From CAYRFE01 sp964423645 [NCBI: uncultured bacterium] (lineage in GTDB: Bacteria > Macinerneyibacteriota > Macinerneyibacteria > Macinerneyibacteriales), in contig CAYRFE010000005.1 in NCBI GenBank assembly GCA_964423645.1, positions 1 to 64,000 on the forward strand: a DNA stretch of 64,000 bases, read 5' to 3'. How positions within the stretch are numbered: position 1 is the stretch's first letter; each line of letters begins with the position of its first letter. A program made the position numbers and the translations under genes. Positions 6,315 to 17,040 of the stretch are shown here, one piece after another. The notes under the pieces were generated by a model. The model worked only from the letters and a program-made list of their open reading frames with translations. It had not been told where the DNA came from and made no database searches.

Positions 6315-9300
6315 TTATTTCATTTCGATCGTTGATGTGAACAAGCTCTTCTCTTTTTCGATCATGCCCTCATTTCCGTACACACACAAAAGCGATTGAT
6401 CAAGTATTTTCTGCAGCATCGGAGCAAACCCGCGCACATCGTCGATCGTGGTGGCGAAGATCTCGCTGCGAGTTCTCTTAAAATACTCCTCGTCATAACC
6501 CTTGAGTGTGTTGAAAATTGCAGTATTTCCTTTTTGAGAATTCGTCTTCGGATAATCAAACTGTGAGATCAACCCGATCTTGATACGGGTAAGATTTTCT
6601 TCAGTAGAGGTATAATTACTCAAAAACCGCGGTATCTTCTTATACACATCCACGGTGCGGGATAAATTCGGATCACGATACGAACCGAATGATATGAATC
6701 CGCTCGGTGAGAAACCCGACCATGTGCCGTACGCTCCGCCGTGCACGCGGATCTGTTCATACAGATATTCATTGTCAAGTATCTGCTTCATCACAAGCAT
6801 ACGTCCGTCGTAGCGATAGCCCAGATTATCGGCATTCGTTCCCATCAGTACATATTGCACTTTGGATGCCGATTTGATTCCCTCATTCCTTTTTTCAGGT
6901 GTAAACGCAAAATCCTTTTTCGGATACACCGCCGTCGGGAAAGTATCAAGGAACGCGCTCACGTGTGTTTTCACGGTTGCATAGTCCTTTTCGGCACATA
7001 CGACCGAGATCGTCACATTATTCTTATTCCATACCATCTCAAGCGCTTGTTTCATTTTCGCCACGACATCGAGCTTCTTTGTGTCCCAATTCGCTTCAAT
7101 GTCTGCAATGAATTGATAGAATTCAATACCGTTGGTAATTTCTTCAAACTTACCTGACGCATCCAAAAATCCTCTCAAACGTGATTCTGCACAGTCATTG
7201 CCACGACTGTCAAATGAACGTTTCATGTTCTCTTTGAATATTTTGATCTTCTCAAATATCCTGTTCTCATCATCGAATTTCGTCTTATACATCAGCTGTC
7301 GCTCAAGCTCAAACAGTTTCGGTAAATTCTTCACAAGTGTATTACCGGATAGTGAGAAATACGGACGAATATCGTTGGCATTGTTTTTGTAGACGTAATG
7401 GTCCAATCCGACACCGGCACCGCCGCCATTCTTTTGCAGTTCGATACCCAGTTGACCGTAGGTGTACATTTCTGTGTCCATATCACCCTGCAGCATCGCA
7501 GAAAGCTGTAAATACGGCACAAGCTCAACGGGAACGGTACGCACGTCATAGAAGAACTGCACATAGGCAATATCGTTGGTGGTGATGTGATATTTCAGCA
7601 CATTGTTCGCGCCGATCGTATCGGTAGTCGCAAGATAGACAGCCGGTTCTTTTTCAAGATCATTGAGTTGCAACATCGGTATACGTGCGATATCCTCAGC
7701 CGTATCGGGTGTGTTTTTATACACTTCCAACTCCTGAGTGTTTTTCACAAGTTTTTCCACCTGTTCATCCGATAATGTCGTCTTATATTTTTTTAAATTC
7801 TCAGCAAATTGCTTTTCTGCGTCACCTGATAATCCTTTTTTCGGGATCATAGTAATAAATGACGATGCTGTGCTGTTGAGCAAATACTTTTTAATGAGTT
7901 TTCCCAACTTTTTATTATCCGCCATCTTCGACTGTTTTTCTAAAATCCCAAACATATCAAGCCCGCGCATCGGATCATTGGTGTGAATCCAATAACTGTC
8001 GACATAACCCAACAACGTATACCCCTTCGGATTTCTACCAAACTCACCTCTGCGAATGTAGTATTCCTCATTCATAAGTTCGCTTGTGAGATATTCAAGA
8101 TCAAGACCTTTCGTCGCTGCACGTTGCAATTGTTTTGTCACGGCATCTATGACCTTTTCTTTATCTTCCTGTTTTGCACCTTCTACAATAATGAAAAACA
8201 TCGGTTGATTCCAATTGCTGAAATAACCGGATGAGATATTCTTACAGATATTCATGTCCATGATGGCTCGACGATACTCAGATGCGTCATAATTGAACAA
8301 ACCGCTGTTGATGAGTAAAAAGCCGGCTTCAAGCTCAGTATTTTTGATATCACCGATACTGTAGACAAACGCAAAATTCGTTTTTTTCGAATCGTCCTCA
8401 TTCACGCCGATCGAATATTCAAATGAGTACGGCTTCATGACGCCAATGTCCTTCTGCTTCGGAGTGGTAAAACGTTCACCGCGGGTAAAATGCTTAAGAG
8501 CATTTTCTTGCAGGATCTTCAACTCTTCCAGCGTGTTTCCGTCTCCGTAAAGATACAAATAACTGTTTGAGGGATGATAATACTTTTTATGAAATTTTTC
8601 AAAAGCCTCTTGAGTCAACGTGACAATACTCTCAGGCATCCCGCCGGATTCATTTTTCATAAAAATTTCGGGGTATATCGCTTTTTTCATATGGGTCAGC
8701 AGTAACCGGAACGGATTGGACAGCGCACCTTTCATCTCATTGAAAACCACGCCGTTGTATTTCAATTCTCCGTCTTTTGCACGTAGGTCATACGTCCACC
8801 CTTCTTGCTGCAATGTCATGTGGTCGGTATACATATTAGGGAAAAACACTGCATCAAGATACACATTCATCAAGTTGTAAAAATCTTTGGTGTTCGTACT
8901 TGCAACGGGATACCGCGTTTTGTCGGCAGAGGTTTCGGCATTCAAATATGTTTTTACCGAACCTTTACTCAACACTTCAAACGGTTTTTTCAAAGGATAA
9001 TTTTTAGAGCCGCATAACACGCTATGCTCTATGATGTGTGCGATACCGGAATCATCTTCAGGCATTGTCTTAAACATCGCGGCGAACACTTTATTATTGT
9101 CATCAATTTCAATTTTCAACACTTCTGCCCCAGTCACTTGATGACGGAATAAACGTGCGGTCAGTTCAAATTCCGGAAATTGTTTTTCCTGTACGAATTT
9201 GAAACCTTCATACACTTTTCCGACCTGTAATGGCGCAGGTTTGTAACCGGTCGTCAACACTGCAGACACATTCACTGCACAGATCAACAGAACAGATACC

Positions 9301-9323
9301 CATAAGAACATCTTTTTCAACAT
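6315..9323 (-). CDS. M16C (PreP-type) zinc metalloprotease, exported
   Basis: A 1002-residue protein of the presequence-protease class of M16 peptidases, which enclose and cut short peptides. The inverted zinc motif HIIEH is in DSGIAHIIEHSVLCGSKNYP (about residues 80-100), with the distal Glu expected in the following NAETSADKTRYPVAST region. Length matches the two-halved PreP layout. A signal peptide (MLKKMFLWVSVLLICAVNVSA) predicts a periplasmic or lipid-anchored location. I start at 9323: GGAGG stands a few bases upstream and the longer ORF would bury the signal peptide. Monocistronic, with its own terminator; a 3' fragment of a related gene lies 740 bp downstream. Confidence 0.9.
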   Translation of the reverse strand: MLKKMFLWVSVLLICAVNVSAVLTTGYKPAPLQVGKVYEGFKFVQEKQFPEFELTARLFRHQVTGAEVLKIEIDDNNKVFAAMFKTMPEDDSGIAHIIEHSVLCGSKNYPLKKPFEVLSKGSVKTYLNAETSADKTRYPVASTNTKDFYNLMNVYLDAVFFPNMYTDHMTLQQEGWTYDLRAKDGELKYNGVVFNEMKGALSNPFRLLLTHMKKAIYPEIFMKNESGGMPESIVTLTQEAFEKFHKKYYHPSNSYLYLYGDGNTLEELKILQENALKHFTRGERFTTPKQKDIGVMKPYSFEYSIGVNEDDSKKTNFAFVYSIGDIKNTELEAGFLLINSGLFNYDASEYRRAIMDMNICKNISSGYFSNWNQPMFFIIVEGAKQEDKEKVIDAVTKQLQRAATKGLDLEYLTSELMNEEYYIRRGEFGRNPKGYTLLGYVDSYWIHTNDPMRGLDMFGILEKQSKMADNKKLGKLIKKYLLNSTASSFITMIPKKGLSGDAEKQFAENLKKYKTTLSDEQVEKLVKNTQELEVYKNTPDTAEDIARIPMLQLNDLEKEPAVYLATTDTIGANNVLKYHITTNDIAYVQFFYDVRTVPVELVPYLQLSAMLQGDMDTEMYTYGQLGIELQKNGGGAGVGLDHYVYKNNANDIRPYFSLSGNTLVKNLPKLFELERQLMYKTKFDDENRIFEKIKIFKENMKRSFDSRGNDCAESRLRGFLDASGKFEEITNGIEFYQFIADIEANWDTKKLDVVAKMKQALEMVWNKNNVTISVVCAEKDYATVKTHVSAFLDTFPTAVYPKKDFAFTPEKRNEGIKSASKVQYVLMGTNADNLGYRYDGRMLVMKQILDNEYLYEQIRVHGGAYGTWSGFSPSGFISFGSYRDPNLSRTVDVYKKIPRFLSNYTSTEENLTRIKIGLISQFDYPKTNSQKGNTAIFNTLKGYDEEYFKRTRSEIFATTIDDVRGFAPMLQKILDQSLLCVYGNEGMIEKEKSLFTSTIEMK

Positions 9324-9559
9324 TTTTTTTACCTCCGCTGTTATATACTCAACAACACAGTATACGTGACTGTCTTTTGATACGTTGGCTTTTTCAAATT
9401 GTTGCATTGATCAAACGATTGACGAGCACCCGCAGTCCGTAGTTCTATATTCATTCGGTGTTATACAGAGATTCAAATTCATAGCATTCAAAAAGATACT
9501 ACCGCATCCTTTGAAAATTCGATTTCACGTATTATTATATTAGTGGCGGTGTTAAGCAT

Positions 9560-9588
9560 TTGACAATCCAATGAGCACAATGTATCAT
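9560..9588 (+). promoter_or_regulatory. Promoter of the MATE gene, predicted leaderless
   Basis: TTGACA (9560-9565), 17 nt, TATCAT (9583-9588), then 8 nt to the ATG at 9597. Only a CAGG touching the start is present, too close to act as a Shine-Dalgarno, so the mRNA would start within two bases of the ATG. Confidence 0.55.
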
Positions 9589-9596
9589 CAGCAGGT

Positions 9597-10973
9597 ATGA
9601 TACACGCATTAAAACAACGATGGCATGACCCGTGCGGGTATAAAGCGATATTGATCGTCGCAATACCGCTTATTATCGGGACGGGAATTTCTTTTTTACA
9701 GCAATTCATCGGAAGAATGTTCCTTGCCCGCTACTCCCTCGATGCAATGAGTGCTGCAGTACCGGCAGGCATGCTCAATTTCAGTATTATGACCATTTTT
9801 TTGGGTACTGCCAGTTACACAGGCACCTTCATCGCACAATATTACGGCTCAAAACAATATGATAAGATCGGCAGCGTGCTCTGGCAGGGAATGTACATCG
9901 CCCTTCTCGGTGGGATCGCCCATCTTGCGCTCATTCCATTGGCACCGTCAATTTTTTCGCTTTTCGGACATGCGCCGCATGTGCAGCAATTTGAAGTTGA
10001 ATACTTCGGCACGCTGTGCTTGGCGGTCGGCCCGGGCGTAGCTGCATCGGTCTTTTCGGGGTATTTTTCGGGACTCGGGAGAACCCTACCGCTCATGTGG
10101 GTCAATATCGTTGCCACCGCAGTCAATATCCTTGCAAGCTATGTGCTTATTTACGGCAAATTCGGTTTCCCCGAAATGGGCATTCGCGGAGCGGCACTCA
10201 GCCCGCTTATCTCATATCTCGTGTCCTGCGTGATCTTTGCGTGTATTGTCTTTTCAAGGAAAAATGAGGCGGAATTTCGCGTACGTTCCGAACGTGCGTT
10301 CAATAAGGAATTGTTCACACGTATCATACAATACGGGTTTCCTAACGGGATTCAATTTTTCCTCGACATGGCGGCGTATACGACATTTATCATATTAACA
10401 GGACTTATCAGCACCGATGCCCTCGCCGCATCGAATATCGCATTTAATATCAACGGCCTTGCCTTCATGCCGCTTGTCGGCTTTGGTATTGCGATAAACA
10501 TTCGCGTAGGACAACACATCGGCGAAAAACGCCCTGACATGGCAGAGAAAAGCGCGTATTCCGGCTTTCATCTCGCATTGACCTATATGATACTCGTAGG
10601 CATTTTATACGTCACGGTACCACACATATTTGTGGAATTATTCAGAAATAAAAACGACTTGGCACGATTTGAACAGATAAAAGACGTTACTGCGGTATTA
10701 CTTCGTTTTATAGCACTCTATTCGATCTTTGACAGTTTTAATATCGCCTTTTCATCGGCTATCAAAGGTGCAGGCGACACACATTTTGTCATGAAGATGC
10801 TTATCGTGATCTCCCTTTGTGTACTGATCATCCCGTCCTATATCGCGATAAAATTACTGCACGGCTCGATCTATACCGCATGGATCATCGCCACTGCCTA
10901 CGTGTGCGTGTTGGGTGTTTCCTTCTTTTTACGTTTCAAACACGGCGCATGGAAATCCATGAAAGTGATATGA
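9597..10973 (+). CDS. MATE-family multidrug/cation antiporter
   Basis: A 458-residue polytopic membrane protein with about twelve hydrophobic segments and the MATE hallmarks: an N-terminal AIPLIIGTGISFLQQFIGRMFLARYS helix region, VNIVATAVNILASYVLIYG in the first half and the AASNIAFNINGLAFMPLVGFGIAI stretch opening the second half. These proteins export cationic drugs or metabolites in exchange for Na+ or H+. Substrate unknown. The stop is four bases before the next gene's start, so the two form an operon. Confidence 0.88.
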   Translation: MIHALKQRWHDPCGYKAILIVAIPLIIGTGISFLQQFIGRMFLARYSLDAMSAAVPAGMLNFSIMTIFLGTASYTGTFIAQYYGSKQYDKIGSVLWQGMYIALLGGIAHLALIPLAPSIFSLFGHAPHVQQFEVEYFGTLCLAVGPGVAASVFSGYFSGLGRTLPLMWVNIVATAVNILASYVLIYGKFGFPEMGIRGAALSPLISYLVSCVIFACIVFSRKNEAEFRVRSERAFNKELFTRIIQYGFPNGIQFFLDMAAYTTFIILTGLISTDALAASNIAFNINGLAFMPLVGFGIAINIRVGQHIGEKRPDMAEKSAYSGFHLALTYMILVGILYVTVPHIFVELFRNKNDLARFEQIKDVTAVLLRFIALYSIFDSFNIAFSSAIKGAGDTHFVMKMLIVISLCVLIIPSYIAIKLLHGSIYTAWIIATAYVCVLGVSFFLRFKHGAWKSMKVI

Positions 10974-10977
10974 CAGT

Positions 10978-12150
10978 ATGAATACACAATTCACCGAATT
11001 ACTCCGGCAGATCGTGTCAACACACCGTCTGATCTCTGCCACACTCAGCGGGCAAAAAGACAAACAATCTCTCACTGCTAAGATCACCGTTAAGCCGTTT
11101 ACCAATACGAGCGACACCCTCTATCAATTCTCTTTTTTTAACGCGCAAAAGGTCGTACACAAAAATATGAATGCATCAGACACGGAAATGGAAATTGTAC
11201 GTCTCTTGCCGTCGTTTAAACAGCTCGCCCTATTCACCGCAGAAGCTGATTATCAGATATTTTCAAATAATGACGGTTCATGCAAAATCGTAAAAAACAA
11301 ACCTTCAAAAGTGAAAGAAAGTGTCGCGTCGCATAACCGCACAAAAAAATATATCATCGAAGACGGCGTATACTGCGATTTTTTACATAAACTCGGTGTT
11401 ATGGATGCACACGGCATTGTCCATAAAAATAAGTACGATAAATTTCGCCAGATCAACAAATATCTTGAGATCATCGACAACTCATTGACGGAACTCGACA
11501 CGGAAAAAGAACTGACGATCATTGATTTCGGTTCGGGTAAAGCATATCTTACGTTTGCCCTGTACTGGTATTTTACTCAAAAAAAGAAACGTTCGGTACG
11601 CATAACCGGTTTGGATATTAAAGATGACGTTATCCTGCATTGCAGTACGCTGGCAAATGAATTAGGCTATACGCATTTGACATTTGAAAAAATAACGATC
11701 AAGGATTACCGCGGTGCGAGCTCGGTAGACATCGCTATCGCATTACATGCCTGTGATACTGCCACCGATGATGCCATTGTAAAAGCGCTTGATTGGGATG
11801 CCCGCTATATTTTCCTTGTACCGTGTTGTCAGCATGAATTTTTTCCGATGATCAAAAACGACGCGTTCAATCCGATGCTCAAACATGGAATTATCAAGGA
11901 ACGCCTGTCCTCACTTATCACCGACACGGTACGCGGAATGATCTTGGAGATATTCGGTTATTCTGTAGAGATATTTGAATTCATTGATATGGAGCATACC
12001 CCGAAAAACATTTTGATACGTGCACGAAAGACAGCAAAACCTGCCAAAAGCGCGTTACAGAATTATGAAGCGTTCAAGCGGTTGTGGCATCTTGAACCGT
12101 ATTTGGAGAAATGTCTGCATGAAAAGATCCATACCACAACCCTTTCCTGA
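10978..12150 (+). CDS. SAM-dependent methyltransferase (class I fold)
   Basis: A 390-residue protein. The SAM-binding loop is visible in LTIIDFGSGKAYLTFALYWYF (about residues 180-200), with the following acidic strand VRITGLDIKDDVI and the motif DIAIALHACDTATDDAIVKAL. This looks like the Methyltransf_32-type family, in which a ~150-residue N-terminal domain precedes the methyltransferase domain; RNA is a plausible target but this is inference. Cysteines occur in FLVPCCQHEFF. Translation probably couples to the MATE gene four bases upstream; only a weak ribosome site is seen. Confidence 0.75.
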   Translation: MNTQFTELLRQIVSTHRLISATLSGQKDKQSLTAKITVKPFTNTSDTLYQFSFFNAQKVVHKNMNASDTEMEIVRLLPSFKQLALFTAEADYQIFSNNDGSCKIVKNKPSKVKESVASHNRTKKYIIEDGVYCDFLHKLGVMDAHGIVHKNKYDKFRQINKYLEIIDNSLTELDTEKELTIIDFGSGKAYLTFALYWYFTQKKKRSVRITGLDIKDDVILHCSTLANELGYTHLTFEKITIKDYRGASSVDIAIALHACDTATDDAIVKALDWDARYIFLVPCCQHEFFPMIKNDAFNPMLKHGIIKERLSSLITDTVRGMILEIFGYSVEIFEFIDMEHTPKNILIRARKTAKPAKSALQNYEAFKRLWHLEPYLEKCLHEKIHTTTLS

Positions 12151-12209
12151 CTTTATTTGTATTCTCTTTTTTTTAACACATTATTAACCAATAGAAAAAT
12201 TTTTATTCG

Positions 12210-12215
12210 TATACT
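12210..12215 (+). promoter_or_regulatory. -10 box of the EAL-GGDEF gene, predicted leaderless
   Basis: TATACT at 12210-12215 stands six bases before the ATG at 12222. No purine-rich ribosome site precedes the start. No good -35 box is visible at the right distance, so this promoter is weaker evidence than the others of this type. Confidence 0.45.
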
Positions 12216-12221
12216 ATTTTT

Positions 12222-14036
12222 ATGAGTACGAGTGATATTTCCATATGGAATACCTATGTCAAAAAGTTAGATTTTGCATTTCAACCGATCATTAACTTTC
12301 ATACCGGTTCACTACTCGGTTATGAAGCTCTTTTAAGAAACTACGAAGCCATCGGATTTGCGACACCATCAGAAGTTTTCGATTGTTTATTTGAAAACAA
12401 TCTTCTTTTCAAAATTGATCTTCAACTGCGAAATAAAGCATTTTTGATGTTTAAAAAAATTCGCGGTTTTGAGCAATTAAAACTTTTTTATAATATCGAC
12501 AACAGGGTTTTGTCGATGCCTGATTTCCAGCAAGGTCTGACATGTTCGATTTTAGAAGAAATGAATTTAAAACAAAGTAATATATGTTTTGAGCTTTCGG
12601 AAAAACACGAAATTTGTCCTTTGCCCGATTTTTTAAAAATTCTCAAGTCATATAAAGAACAGCTTTACACCATCGCAATTGACGATTTTGGAACAGGGTA
12701 CTCGGGTTATCAAATGCTGTATCTTACCGAACCGGATTATATTAAAATTGATCGTTTTTTTATACAAGATATTGATGTTAACACCAGAAAACGAGCAATC
12801 GCAATCTCAATGATCAATATCGCACATGTTTTAGGTATCAAAATTATTGCAGAAGGCATAGAGACCAGAAAAGAATTTGAACTTTGCAAAGAGATCGGAG
12901 CTGATTTTGCACAAGGTTATTTCATTCAGTCGCCTACATGCGACTATGAGCGTGCGGGTGAACTTTCGCCGCTCTCTCTTGAAGTGATTCGCGTCAACAG
13001 AAGAAACAATCATAATGATTATCGTCACGTTTTAAGCCAATTAGAACATCTAAACCCGATCATTGTGCCTCAGAATCAAATGAAAGACATCTTTGAAATA
13101 TTCAGAAAAAACAAAACACATTCCTTCTTACCGGTAGTGAATCATTCCTTCGAACCCTTAGGCGTTATCAAAGAGAGCGATTTAAAAGATTTTGTCTACT
13201 CACCATATGGAAAAGACCTGCTTATGAATCCTATATCTCACAACAGAGTGAACGGTTTTATTCAAAAAATCCCTACCGTTGAGTATAATACTCGAATTGA
13301 GAAAATTTTGGAGATCTTTTCTCAAAACAAGAATAGCGAATGCGTGATTATTACTGAAAATGGCAAGTATATCGGTTTTTTAAGTGCGCATGCATTATTG
13401 ACCGCTTTGAACACAAAAAACCTGAGTTATGCAAGAAATCAAAATCCGCTTACCAAACTTCCGGGGAATTACCCTATTACTGAGTATGTACATGATGTAA
13501 TAGAGCTGAAGTCAGGTTCATTTACCTTTATTTACTTTGATTTTGATAATTTCAAACCTTTTAACGATACCTTTGGATTTCGACTGGGTGACAGAGCAAT
13601 AGTAATGTTTTCAGAGATTCTTCAAAAATTTAATCAAACCTCTCCATGCTTTCTGGGGCATATAGGGGGAGATGATTTCTTTGTTGGTCTAAACGATATG
13701 AATGATAAAAATACTATCGATGCGATCGTTCAAAACCTGCAAGAAAAATTTAACCGCACAACCAGAATTCTTTTTCCGGAAGAAATTCGAAAAAATGGCA
13801 GCTACCAGTCAGAAAATCGAGAAGGAATAACTACTCGCTTCAATCTTCTATCGGTTAGCGCAGCAATCATCAGCTTCACTTTGCCCTTACCCACATTGAA
13901 CTCGGAAATAATTTTTCAGTCTATGGCAAAACTAAAAAAGAAGGCGAAAAACAGTTTACTGAAAAGAGCGCATTATGAACTATCAAATATAAATGAAAGT
14001 TACATAACAAGCCTACAAGATTCTGTTACGTCGTAA
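12222..14036 (+). CDS. EAL-CBS-GGDEF cyclic-di-GMP signalling protein
   Basis: A 604-residue cytoplasmic protein. Residues about 10-245 are an EAL phosphodiesterase domain with the catalytic signature intact: YEALLR, the Glu in CFELSEKHE, IDDFGTGYSGY, IKIDRFFI and IIAEGIETRKEF. Residues about 265-400 are a pair of CBS motifs (PIIVPQNQMKDIFEIF, KIPTVEYNTRIEKILEIF), usually adenine-nucleotide sensors. Residues about 405-590 are a GGDEF domain whose signature is GGDDF, so cyclase activity is uncertain and it may be regulatory. A likely c-di-GMP phosphodiesterase gated by CBS ligands. Stands alone. Confidence 0.9.
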   Translation: MSTSDISIWNTYVKKLDFAFQPIINFHTGSLLGYEALLRNYEAIGFATPSEVFDCLFENNLLFKIDLQLRNKAFLMFKKIRGFEQLKLFYNIDNRVLSMPDFQQGLTCSILEEMNLKQSNICFELSEKHEICPLPDFLKILKSYKEQLYTIAIDDFGTGYSGYQMLYLTEPDYIKIDRFFIQDIDVNTRKRAIAISMINIAHVLGIKIIAEGIETRKEFELCKEIGADFAQGYFIQSPTCDYERAGELSPLSLEVIRVNRRNNHNDYRHVLSQLEHLNPIIVPQNQMKDIFEIFRKNKTHSFLPVVNHSFEPLGVIKESDLKDFVYSPYGKDLLMNPISHNRVNGFIQKIPTVEYNTRIEKILEIFSQNKNSECVIITENGKYIGFLSAHALLTALNTKNLSYARNQNPLTKLPGNYPITEYVHDVIELKSGSFTFIYFDFDNFKPFNDTFGFRLGDRAIVMFSEILQKFNQTSPCFLGHIGGDDFFVGLNDMNDKNTIDAIVQNLQEKFNRTTRILFPEEIRKNGSYQSENREGITTRFNLLSVSAAIISFTLPLPTLNSEIIFQSMAKLKKKAKNSLLKRAHYELSNINESYITSLQDSVTS

Positions 14037-15097
14037 TGAAGAGGAGTGTTTCAAACGCTATTTCATTACTCAAAATAACAGGTCTTAAAAAATAAGCGTG
14101 AAACAATTCAAGTATTTTTTCGTAAAAGCAATAAAAGGTGTCATTATCGGGCTTGACCCGATAATCCAGGTGTTTTCAAAATTATTATGGATTCTCGTTT
14201 TCACGGAAATGACACATACCGGCTTGTGTGTCAAGACAAAAATCAAGGCATGTTTTTAATAATTGTGCCATCCCCAAACCCCTTCCATTGAGTTTGGAAG
14301 GGGCTTATACGTTTTGATAGTGGGGACTTCGTCCCCACATCCCTTTTTGAAAATATAAAAATATGGAAAATTATTATTCTCACAAAGTTCTCTTTATTCA
14401 AAATAAGGCATTAAAATATTATCGTAAAGCAATTCAAATATTTTTCCGTGAAGCAGCGCATACTGTTTGAGCGTAGCGAGTTTATGCGCTGTAGGAAAAA
14501 TACGCAGAATTGTAGATAATTTTTTACAGACTTGACCTTTTTGTTACTTTTTGTGTTAAGACAAAAAGTAAGGCAGAAGTTTTGAAGTTGTGCCATCCCC
14601 AAACCCCTTACGTTGAATCCGGAAGGGGTTTTACGATTTTTAATAGCGAGGACTTACGTCCCCGAACCCCTACGCCATGTAATGAACTACCTTACAGCAA
14701 GCTACGGGTTATCACGTTGTGTGCCACTCCAAACGCTCCCCTTTTATGAGGAGATGGGCTTAACTTTGTTTATAATGGGGATTTCATCCCCACGCACCGT
14801 TTTCGGAAAATAAACGGGAACGTATACGTTTTGCAAAAGTCTCAAAAAGCTAATTTTGCAAAACATTCACGACCCAATCAGCACTACCAAACTATAGTTG
14901 AAATAAGAGTTGGTAAAATTATACTCGTACTAAAATGAATTCCCCGCCATTTTTCGTTTGGCGGGGATCACATTAATATACAGGTAATTTTTCGTATAAC
15001 AGTAAGTTGATATCACTATAAAACCGACGAAACAAACACATCTTCGAAAGGGAAAAACCCGAAAAACACGATGCGATGAGAATCATTACACTTCGTT
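14037..15097. repeat. 1-kb gene-free interval packed with palindromic repeats
   Basis: No credible gene. It holds two full composite repeats and a degenerate third. First: CCCCTTCC / GGAAGGGG (14279-14303) followed by GTGGGGACTTCGTCCCCAC (14320-14338). Second: the ACTTTTTGT / ACAAAAAGT hairpin (14546-14569), ACCCCTT / AAGGGGT (about 14603-14629) and a decayed GAGGACTTACGTCCCC. Third: about 14735-14805 with TGGGGATTTCATCCCCA. A clean hairpin TCCCCGCC / GGCGGGGA (14941-14967) precedes the chemotaxis gene's 3' end and might serve as its terminator, but has no strong T-run. Confidence 0.65.
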
Positions 15098-16690
15098 CTA
15101 TTTTACCGTCAATCCGCTCTCATCATCTTCATCTGATACGATAAAGTGTCCGGTTATTTCCGTGACCTCTTTACCGATCATGGCAAGTTCCTCCGCCATA
15201 CGTGCCAATTGACTGACCGCACTGGAATTTTGATTCATACTTTCAGATACCGATAAAATATTGGAAGAAATATCTTCTGCGACCTTGCTCTGTTCCTGAG
15301 TCGCGGTTGCGACAGAAATGATCTCATTCAATATGTCACGAGTATTATCACTCACACCTGCGATTTCAGTGCCGACGGTCACAAGGATCGCAGTGATTTC
15401 ATCCAACTTTTTAACCTTCTCACCCATTCCTGTTACGACACCTTCACTTGACTGCTGTATATCTTTCACCATTTTATAAATTTCATCAGTAGAGTTTGTA
15501 GTTTTTTCAGCAAGTTTACGAATCTCATCCGCGACCACCGCAAATCCTTTGCCTGCCTCTCCGGCACGTGCTGCTTCGATAGCGGCATTCAGTGCAAGAA
15601 GATTGGTCTGATCGGCAATTTCGTTAATAACATTCACAATATCATATATCTGGTTTGCTTTTTGTTTCAGATTCATAATATCATTTTCAGTAAAACGTTT
15701 GATATCCTCTGTGGTGTCTTTTGTTGAATGAACGACCTCATCGAGACGACGCGAACCCTTGTCGGTTTTTTGCGTACTTTCGTCAGCCATAAGTCTGTTC
15801 TTTTCAGAAATTCGCGCGATCTCTTGCACTGTTACACTCATTTCATCGACAGCGGTTGCCACCGCAGAAATCTGTGCGGTAATCTCAATATTGTTTGCTG
15901 ACAACTCTTCGGTGGTTGAAGCAAGCGTTGAACTTTTTTCTCCAAAATTTACTGCGATGTTTTTGATCTGAAGCATAAGACGATTAAGTTTTGCAAGGAA
16001 CGCATTAAAATACTCCGCCATTAATCCGATCTCATCACGCGTAAGTACACTCAGCCGCTTGGTAAGATCACCCTCGCCTTGTGAAATATCGAGCAAGATA
16101 CCATTCATGGTTGTAATAGGATTGACTATCTTTAATGTCAGTACGAAATATACAAGGGTTGAAATCAATATGATCGCTAAAAGGAAAAAACCGAGCTGGA
16201 CGATAAAAAACTTACTTATGGCAAGTTCGGCGGCATTGTAATTATAATATACTTCTATACTTCCAATTTTTTCCTCTGTACCGTCATCTTTCATTTTCAT
16301 CAGATCGATTACTTGATGATTATCGCTGAGTTTTTTGTCAAAAGCACCATAATCCGCTGCATCAGGTAAAACCGGTTCAATCTTTTTTTCTTCACTATTC
16401 ATTCGAGAATGAAATACAGCTTTCTCTTGTTGGTTTTTTAAAACGAGTTCAGGAATTTGGAACAAATTCATGGCACTGTCAAGTGTGGTATTGATCGCAT
16501 TCTGATCGACGTTCCATAATGCCAATTCGATGGTCGGTTCAAGAAAACCTGCCACCTGCTTCATCATGGTATCCTGTTGATCACGAAAACTCTTACGTAT
16601 GTTGATATAACTCAACAGTGCACTTACACTGATGGTCAACACTAACCCTACAACAAGATACATAAGAAAACTTTTCGTCATCATTTTCAT
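15098..16690 (-). CDS. Methyl-accepting chemotaxis protein
   Basis: A 530-residue transmembrane chemoreceptor that controls CheA and hence flagellar rotation. Helix 1 is residues 9-28 ([20 protein letters not shown]). A periplasmic sensor of about 135 residues follows, then helix 2 near 165-187, a HAMP segment ([28 protein letters not shown]) and a signalling domain with the highly conserved hairpin around [21 protein letters not shown] near residues 360-380. The sensor domain fits no ligand class that I can name. GGGGG ribosome site seven bases before the ATG. Evidence of a motile cell. Confidence 0.92.
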   Translation of the reverse strand: MKMMTKSFLMYLVVGLVLTISVSALLSYINIRKSFRDQQDTMMKQVAGFLEPTIELALWNVDQNAINTTLDSAMNLFQIPELVLKNQQEKAVFHSRMNSEEKKIEPVLPDAADYGAFDKKLSDNHQVIDLMKMKDDGTEEKIGSIEVYYNYNAAELAISKFFIVQLGFFLLAIILISTLVYFVLTLKIVNPITTMNGILLDISQGEGDLTKRLSVLTRDEIGLMAEYFNAFLAKLNRLMLQIKNIAVNFGEKSSTLASTTEELSANNIEITAQISAVATAVDEMSVTVQEIARISEKNRLMADESTQKTDKGSRRLDEVVHSTKDTTEDIKRFTENDIMNLKQKANQIYDIVNVINEIADQTNLLALNAAIEAARAGEAGKGFAVVADEIRKLAEKTTNSTDEIYKMVKDIQQSSEGVVTGMGEKVKKLDEITAILVTVGTEIAGVSDNTRDILNEIISVATATQEQSKVAEDISSNILSVSESMNQNSSAVSQLARMAEELAMIGKEVTEITGHFIVSDEDDESGLTVK

Positions 16691-16741
16691 CAGTGCCCCC
16701 TTTTTTCATAAATAACATTCATGATAACCATACCATTTATT

Positions 16742-16770
16742 ATTTTACTGAATAAATAATGTTTTGTCAA
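16742..16770 (-). promoter_or_regulatory. Promoter of the chemotaxis receptor
   Basis: Minus strand TTGACA (16770-16765), 17 nt, TAAAAT (16747-16742). A housekeeping-type promoter, not a flagellar sigma-28 type; it leaves a leader of about 45 nt. Confidence 0.6.
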
Positions 16771-17040
16771 TGGCAGAATATGCACCGTAACGGAATGAAA
16801 TGCACTCCGCGCATCATTGAAAAAATGAACTTCGTGATTCTTTACCAGCAAATATATATCGTGAGATCAAGGCTCGATCATTTTGGAATTGAGCCCTAAC
16901 CTACGGTGAGACATAGCGGCTCTCTGCAATAGATCCCATCATTGTATTTCACGAAAATGGAATGAGATTCAAAAAATGCGTTCAAACGACTACCCCGCAA
17001 TTTTCAAATCATATTTTCATGAAATGAAATGATTTAATCT

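Noticed and set aside
14613-14813. A 66-codon rightward ORF in the palindromic gap
   Set aside because: It is made of repeat sequence (CCCC/GGGG palindromes), has no ribosome site and no recognisable protein.
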